DNA of 64,000 nt from Variovorax sp. PMC12 (lineage in GTDB: Bacteria > Pseudomonadota > Gammaproteobacteria > Burkholderiales > Burkholderiaceae_C): NCBI RefSeq assembly GCF_003019815.1, contig NZ_CP027773.1:1623001-1687000 (forward strand), written 5' to 3'. The position numbers were made by a program, and so were the translations under genes. Position 1 is the first letter of the stretch. Each line of letters opens with the position of its first letter. A model generated the notes under the pieces. It was not told the DNA's origin, did not search any database, and saw only the letters and a list, made by a program, of their open reading frames with translations. This document shows, piece after piece, positions 59,510 through 64,000 of this stretch.

Positions 59510-61795
59510 ATGCACGTCCGATTCCCGCGCCCTTCGGCGCCCTCTTTCGCCCCCGCCTGCGCCCTCCTGCTCTGCCTCGCGCTCTTCCTGCCCGCCGCAT
59601 CGGCCGCCCCCGACGCGGCGGACGCCGATGCCCGCATCGAGGCGCTCATCGCCCGCATGACGCCGCAGGAAAAAGCCGGGCAGCTCAGCCTCTACGGCCC
59701 GGCCGAGATCGACACGCCCAACAACCCCCAGGCCGGCTGGCGAAACGCGCAGCAGGAAACGGCCGACGTGCGCGCCGGCCGCCTCACCGGCCTGTTCAAC
59801 AACGCGGGCCTCGAAGGCAAGCGGCGGCTGCAGCAGATCGCGGTGAAGGAGTCGCGGCTGGGCATTCCGCTGATCTTCGGCGCGGACGTGATCCACGGCT
59901 TCAGAACCATGTTCCCGATGCCCCTGGCCGAGGCCTCGAGCTGGGAGCCCGCGCTGGCCGAGCGCACGGCGCGCGCCGCGGCGGTCGAGGCCACGGCCGA
60001 TGGTTTCCGCTGGACCTTCGCGCCGATGGTCGACATCGCACGCGACGCACGCTGGGGCCGCGGCCTGGAGGGCGCCGGCGAAGACGTGCTGCTGTCGAAG
60101 CGCTTCGCCGCCGCCCGCGTGCGCGGCTTCCAGGGGAGCGATCTTTCGCGCCCCGACGCGATGCTGGCCACGCCCAAGCACTTCGCGGCCTACGGCGCGG
60201 CCGAGGGCGGGCTCGACTACAACGTGAGCGACATTTCGGAGCGCACCTTGCGCGAGGTCTACCTGCCGCCGTTCCGTGCGGCCATCGACGCGGGCGCGCT
60301 GTCGGTCATGAGCGCCTTCAACGAGATCGGCGGCATCCCCTCCACCGCCAACCGCGACCTGCTGACCGGCGTGCTGCGCGACGAATGGAAGTTCAAGGGC
60401 TTCGTGGTCTCCGACTACACCGCCGACGAGGAACTGGTCGAGCACGGCTACGCCGCGAACCCGCGCGAGGCCGCCAAGCAGGCCTTCCTGGCCGGCACCG
60501 ACGTCAGCATGCAGAGCGGCCTCTACATGCGCTACCTGCCCGATCTCGTGGCCTCTGGCGAGGTGCCGATGGCGCGGCTCGACGAGGCAGTGCGGCGCGT
60601 GCTGCACGTCAAGCAGAAGCTCGGCCTGTTCGACGACCCGATGCGCGGCCTGGACGGCCCGCCCGCGTCGCAGCGCGCGGAAAACCCCGAGTTCCTTGCG
60701 CTGGCCCGCGAGTCGGCGCGCCGCTCCATCGTCATGCTGAAGAACGACCGCATGCTGCTGCCGCTGCCCAAGGCCGGCACGAAGATCGCGCTGATCGGCC
60801 CCTTCGCCGAAGGCACCGTCGACCTGATGGGCGCCTGGAGCCTGTTCCCCGGGCAGTCGGCACCCGTGGGCATCGACCAGGGGCTGCGCGCGGCGCTGGG
60901 CGCCAACTCGTCGGTCACCGTGGTGCGCGGCTCGGGCATCGGCACGGCACTGCCGGGCGGCATCGACGCCGCGGTGGCCGCCGCGCGCAACGCCGACGTG
61001 GTGGTGCTGGCCATCGGCGAGAGCGAGAAGATGTCGGGCGAGGCGCGTTCGCGCAGCGACATCGGCCTGCCGCAGGCGCAGCAGGACCTGGCCGAAGCCG
61101 TGGCGGCCACCGGCAAGCCGGTGGTCGTGCTGCTGAGCAACGGCCGCGCAATGGCGCTGAAGGGCGCGGTGCGCAACGCACGCGCCATCCTCGTCACCTG
61201 GTTCCTGGGCGTGCAGACGGGCGGCGCCATCGCCGACGTGTTGTTCGGCGACTTCAATCCCTCGGGCCGGCTGCCTGTGAGCTTTCCGCAGACGGCGGGC
61301 CAAGTGCCCTACTACTACGCCCACAAGCGCACCGGCCGGCCCTCACCCGAGAGCGCGCCGGGCATGTCCTTCAAGAGCCGCTATCTCGACGCGACCCACG
61401 AAGCGCTCTACCCCTTCGGCTTCGGCATCGGCTATGCGCCGGTGCGCTACGACGACGTGGAGCTGAGCCAGGAGCGCATCACCATGTCGGACACGCTGCG
61501 CGTGCGCGCCACCATCACCAACACCGGGCAACGCGATGCGGAGGAAGTGGTGCAGCTCTACGTGGCCGAGCGCGCGGCCAGCGTGACGCGGCCTGTGCGC
61601 GAGCTGAAGGACTTCCGCAAGCTGAGCATCGCGCCCGGTGCGTCGGCGCAAGTCGAATTCACGCTCACCAAGGACGACCTGCAGTTCATCGGCCGGGACA
61701 TGAAGCCCACGGTCGAGCCCGGCGAGTTCGACCTGTGGGTGGCGCCTTCGGCTGCCGGCGGCATCCGCAAGCGCTTCGTTCTCACGCGCGACTGA
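59510..61795 (+). CDS. bglX: Periplasmic beta-glucosidase, glycoside hydrolase family 3
   Basis: This 761-residue exported enzyme has a signal peptide (cleavage near ASA-A, about residue 33). A GH3 TIM barrel (about residues 45-330) carries the catalytic nucleophile Asp302 in GFVVSDY. RTMFPMPLAEAS and MVDIARDARWGRGLEGAGEDVLL are typical, as is KHFAAYGAAEGGLDYN. The second (alpha/beta sandwich) domain has GEARSRSDIGLP, where the acid/base Glu is expected, and a C-terminal fibronectin III-like domain follows. It hydrolyses beta-glucosides. No transporter genes adjoin it. Confidence 0.95.
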   Translation: MHVRFPRPSAPSFAPACALLLCLALFLPAASAAPDAADADARIEALIARMTPQEKAGQLSLYGPAEIDTPNNPQAGWRNAQQETADVRAGRLTGLFNNAGLEGKRRLQQIAVKESRLGIPLIFGADVIHGFRTMFPMPLAEASSWEPALAERTARAAAVEATADGFRWTFAPMVDIARDARWGRGLEGAGEDVLLSKRFAAARVRGFQGSDLSRPDAMLATPKHFAAYGAAEGGLDYNVSDISERTLREVYLPPFRAAIDAGALSVMSAFNEIGGIPSTANRDLLTGVLRDEWKFKGFVVSDYTADEELVEHGYAANPREAAKQAFLAGTDVSMQSGLYMRYLPDLVASGEVPMARLDEAVRRVLHVKQKLGLFDDPMRGLDGPPASQRAENPEFLALARESARRSIVMLKNDRMLLPLPKAGTKIALIGPFAEGTVDLMGAWSLFPGQSAPVGIDQGLRAALGANSSVTVVRGSGIGTALPGGIDAAVAAARNADVVVLAIGESEKMSGEARSRSDIGLPQAQQDLAEAVAATGKPVVVLLSNGRAMALKGAVRNARAILVTWFLGVQTGGAIADVLFGDFNPSGRLPVSFPQTAGQVPYYYAHKRTGRPSPESAPGMSFKSRYLDATHEALYPFGFGIGYAPVRYDDVELSQERITMSDTLRVRATITNTGQRDAEEVVQLYVAERAASVTRPVRELKDFRKLSIAPGASAQVEFTLTKDDLQFIGRDMKPTVEPGEFDLWVAPSAAGGIRKRFVLTRD

Positions 61796-61813
61796 ACGCG
61801 GCCGCGCGCAGCT

Positions 61814-62167
61814 TCATTCGCCGGACGCGCTCGATGTGCTTGGCAGGTTCGCGGAAGCCACCGGCGGCGCCACCTGCGATTCCATGACCTCCGTCGGATG
61901 GATGCCGGTGTTGGCACGGATCGCGTCGGCCTGCACCTGTGCGCGGTCGAGGCCGCTCACGGCCGGCGCGGGCTGCGACTCCAGCACTTCGGTGGCGTGC
62001 ATGCCGTTGTTGGCGCGCACCGCATCCGCGGACACCGCATCGCGCGACTGCGTCGAATGCGACATCTGCGGGTAGTCGGGATCGGCGCGCCCGCTCGCAT
62101 GCGCGAACGAGGCCAGCACCAGCGCGGGCACTGCGGCAATGCACAGGGTAACGGTACGGACTTTCAT
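61814..62167 (-). CDS. Small secreted protein with two tandem 24-residue repeats
   Basis: This 117-residue protein has a signal peptide (cleavage near AHA-S, about residue 24). Two copies of the unit ADAVRANNGMHATEVLESQP (residues 47-70) and ADAIRANTGIHPTEVMESQV (80-103) follow, 17 of 24 residues identical, 33 residues apart. I recognise no family. AAGGAG precedes the ATG. It is divergent from the VOC gene across the 11-bp iteron array, which may control it. Confidence 0.78.
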   Translation of the reverse strand: MKVRTVTLCIAAVPALVLASFAHASGRADPDYPQMSHSTQSRDAVSADAVRANNGMHATEVLESQPAPAVSGLDRAQVQADAIRANTGIHPTEVMESQVAPPVASANLPSTSSASGE

Positions 62168-62214
62168 GTCTGTCTCCTTGAGTAGTAGCGACGCTTTCAC
62201 TCTAGGACGGCGCA

Positions 62215-62302
62215 CTTATTGGCCTCTGAGGGGCTGCTTATGCTGCGGTGAGAGTCGGCTTAGAGGGCCGTGAGAGTTCGGTTAGCAGCGTGTGAGGACC
62301 GT
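62215..62302. repeat. Array of eight 11-bp iterons
   Basis: Every 11 bp from 62215 a short word recurs: CTTAT, CTGAG, CTTAT, GTGAG, CTTAG, GTGAG, GTTAG, GTGAG. The pattern is [C/G]T[T/G]A[T/G], alternating TTA- and TGA-type half sites. Paired as 22-bp units, positions 62248 and 62270 read GTGAGAGTCGGCTTA and GTGAGAGTTCGGTTA. The array fills the gap between divergent genes and is expected to bind a regulator on one face of the helix. Confidence 0.75.
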
Positions 62303-62342
62303 ATATTCGCGAATCAAAGGCCACCATCAGGAAGCCCACCCC

Positions 62343-62693
62343 ATGAAAGTCAAGCGCATCGTCGCCAACATCGCCACGCCCGCTCCCGCGCGCGCCGCCG
62401 TTTTCTACAAGGACGTGCTCGGCCTCGACCTGCTCATGGATCACGGCTGGATACAGACCTACGGCTTGCAAGCGGAAACGGCTGTGCAGCTGAGCTTTGC
62501 GTCGGAGGGCGGCTCGGGCACGCCGGTGCCCGATCTCTCCATCGAGGTGGACGACGTGAACGAGGCCTTCGAGCGCATGAAGGCCGCGGGCTTCGCCATC
62601 GAATACGGTCCGGTCGACGAGCCCTGGGGCGTGCGCCGCTTCTACGTGCGCGATCCCTTCGGCAAGCTCGTCAACATCCTCGCGCACGCCTGA
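62343..62693 (+). CDS. VOC-superfamily (glyoxalase-like) protein
   Basis: This 116-residue protein has the beta-alpha-beta-beta-beta fold of vicinal-oxygen-chelate proteins: FYKDVLGLDLLMDHGW, IEVDDVNEAFERMKAAGF and a C-terminal VRRFYVRDPFGKLVNILAH. The metal-binding set is incomplete (no clear HxE at the first site), so it may be a resistance/binding protein rather than a lyase. The function is unknown. AGGAAG lies upstream. It is divergent from the small repeat protein. Confidence 0.85.
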   Translation: MKVKRIVANIATPAPARAAVFYKDVLGLDLLMDHGWIQTYGLQAETAVQLSFASEGGSGTPVPDLSIEVDDVNEAFERMKAAGFAIEYGPVDEPWGVRRFYVRDPFGKLVNILAHA

Positions 62694-62712
62694 GCGGCTG
62701 CGCGGCGCCGGC

Positions 62713-64000
62713 TCAGTCGAGCCCGTGGAACACGCTGTCGTCAGGCCCGATGTGCGACGGCGGCGTCCATGCGGCGTCGCGCATGGAGCGGCTCACCAGC
62801 TTGTCCACGCCCAGCAGCGTGGCGAAGATCGCCATGCGCACCGGAATGCCGTTGTCGGTCTGGCGGAAGATGGCCAGGCGCGGGTCGTTGTTCAGGTCGG
62901 TGCTCAGGTCGTGCGAGCCGGGCCGGCCGTCGCGCGGCAGCGGGTGCATCACCACCACGTCCTGCTTGCAGGCCGACTCGATCAGCGCGCGATTGATCTC
63001 GAATGCGTTGTCGAAGCCTTCCAGCACCTCGTCGTTCGCGAAGCGCTCTTTCTGGATGCGCGTGGCGTAGATGATGTCGGCGCCGGCCAGTGCCCGAGCC
63101 GGCGTGGCGGCGGTTTCCACCACGTGGCCGTTGCGGCTCACGGCTTCCAAGATGGCGGCCGGCATCGCCAGCGAAGGCGGCGAGATCAGCGTGAACTTCA
63201 GGCCCTTGTACAGCGCGAGCAGCTTGATGAGCGAATGCACGGTGCGGCCGTATTTCAGGTCGCCGACCATCGCGACGTGCGCGCCGTCCACCAGCTTGCC
63301 CAGGCGCGAGAACTCGCGCTGGATGGTGTACAGGTCGAGCAGCGCTTGGCTCGGGTGCTCGCCCGGGCCGTCGCCGCCGTTGATGACCGGCACGTTGGTG
63401 GCGCGCGCGAATTCGGCGACCGAGCCCTGCTCGGGGTGCCGCACCACCATCGCGTCGACATAGCCGCCGATCACGCGGCTGGTGTCGTAGATCGACTCGC
63501 CCTTGGCCATCGACGAGAAGGTGAAGCCAGTGGTGTCGCACACCGCGCCGCCGAGCCGGCAGAAAGCCGCGCCGAAGCTCACGCGGGTGCGTGTGCTGGC
63601 CTCGAAGAACAGGTTGGCCAGCACGGCGCCCTCGAGCACGCGGCTGACCTTGCGCCTGCGCGCAATGGGCTGCATGACGTCCGCGAGCTGGAACAGTTCG
63701 TCGATGGCGTCGCGGTTGAGCTGGTTGACTGAAAGCAGGTGATGCGCCCCGCCAGTGGCCATGGCCTTGCGCAAGGCGCCTTCATGTGCGCTCTGCGTAT
63801 ATTCTTCGCGCCGACCGTCCGAAGCCAAGATTTCGCTCACGAAGCGCCGCGCGACCTCGGGCATGGCCCTGAATTCGTTGGATTCGTCTGGCAGGAGCCA
63901 GGCGTCAAGAGCCCTCCTCCGGCTGCCGATGCGTTCGGCAAAAGCGTCGCGCGTCATGTTGAGTTGACGCATCGCGTCGCGGAGGAGCACCTGCTGCGGC
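62713..64000 (-). CDS. pyrB: Aspartate carbamoyltransferase with N-terminal HTH-like extension (partial at window edge)
   Basis: The catalytic part condenses carbamoyl phosphate with aspartate in pyrimidine synthesis. It has FFEASTRTRVSF (carbamoyl phosphate loop), SMAKGES (the Lys-containing 80s loop), NGGDGPGEHPSQALLD and HPLPRDGRPG. The enzyme usually has about 310 residues; here at least 425 are coded. The extra ~75 N-terminal residues contain LNMTRDAFAERIGSRRRALDAWLLP, which looks like a Cro/XRE-type helix-turn-helix. The reading frame stays open to the right edge, so the true start is probably outside. It converges with the VOC gene. Confidence 0.94.
   Translation of the reverse strand, partial: PQQVLLRDAMRQLNMTRDAFAERIGSRRRALDAWLLPDESNEFRAMPEVARRFVSEILASDGRREEYTQSAHEGALRKAMATGGAHHLLSVNQLNRDAIDELFQLADVMQPIARRRKVSRVLEGAVLANLFFEASTRTRVSFGAAFCRLGGAVCDTTGFTFSSMAKGESIYDTSRVIGGYVDAMVVRHPEQGSVAEFARATNVPVINGGDGPGEHPSQALLDLYTIQREFSRLGKLVDGAHVAMVGDLKYGRTVHSLIKLLALYKGLKFTLISPPSLAMPAAILEAVSRNGHVVETAATPARALAGADIIYATRIQKERFANDEVLEGFDNAFEINRALIESACKQDVVVMHPLPRDGRPGSHDLSTDLNNDPRLAIFRQTDNGIPVRMAIFATLLGVDKLVSRSMRDAAWTPPSHIGPDDSVFHGLD

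Noticed and set aside
62343..62693. VOC gene as a glyoxalase I
   Set aside because: The usual four metal ligands are not all present, so only the superfamily is named.

Overview
The window is a contiguous piece of a high-GC chromosome, most likely a member of the Comamonadaceae (Burkholderiales) and Variovorax-like. This rests on base composition, on the mix of housekeeping genes, on a RibB with a degenerate RibA-like tail, on a TctDE/TctBA tricarboxylate locus, and on several short dispersed repeats that I associate with this family. No database search was possible. I see no insertion sequences, prophage genes, CRISPR arrays or toxin modules. The region is core chromosome with small accessory touches.

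Layout, left to right. 14-3270: a 7TM sensor kinase, then a small GNAT protein and an alpha/beta hydrolase on the other strand. 3490-9004: a minus-strand block with tRNA-Ser(GCU), lysC, tilS, accA, an AlkA-like glycosylase and cysS. 9194-13279: a plus-strand run with a TPR protein, two tandem cyclophilins, lpxH, mtfA and a DUF3592 membrane protein. 13361-20218: two large minus-strand genes (DUF349, DUF748). 20219-20893 has no protein gene but holds a lone terminator and a good promoter. 20894-23649: a membrane lytic transglycosylase, a ZTP riboswitch, glyA and nrdR. 23688-28947: a six-gene minor pilin/PilY1 operon (fimT-pilVWX-pilY1-pilE). 29119-33216: riboflavin genes ribD-ribE-ribB(A)-ribH with nusB. 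33305-38875: aminotransferase, ybgC, tolQRA and a class B penicillin-binding protein.

38903-48310: a BOF-fold protein, dnaE, trhO, a TctDE-type two-component system and tctBA without an adjacent tctC. 48386-52460: a redox/stress cluster of a frameshifted pirin, a WrbA-like flavoprotein, DoxX, an intact pirin and a divergent LysR regulator. 52579-55344: a renalase-like FAD enzyme, gluQ and trmB. 55367-59366: a TonB-domain lipoprotein, an orphan Tat-exported binding protein, a Crp/Fnr regulator, and a divergent pair encoding a PhnZ-like HD protein and a class II aldolase. 59510-64000: a GH3 beta-glucosidase, a small secreted repeat protein, a VOC protein, and pyrB running off the right edge.

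The most unusual signals are five. (1) An 88-bp array of eight 11-bp iterons lies between the small repeat protein and the VOC gene. (2) The aspartate carbamoyltransferase carries an N-terminal HTH-like extension. (3) A ZTP riboswitch precedes glyA, and a possible sequestering pair abuts the start codon. (4) Several families of dispersed palindromic repeats occur, one copy being read as codons inside ybgC. (5) A strong terminator sits in the 675-bp gene-free region with no gene upstream of it, suggesting a small RNA.
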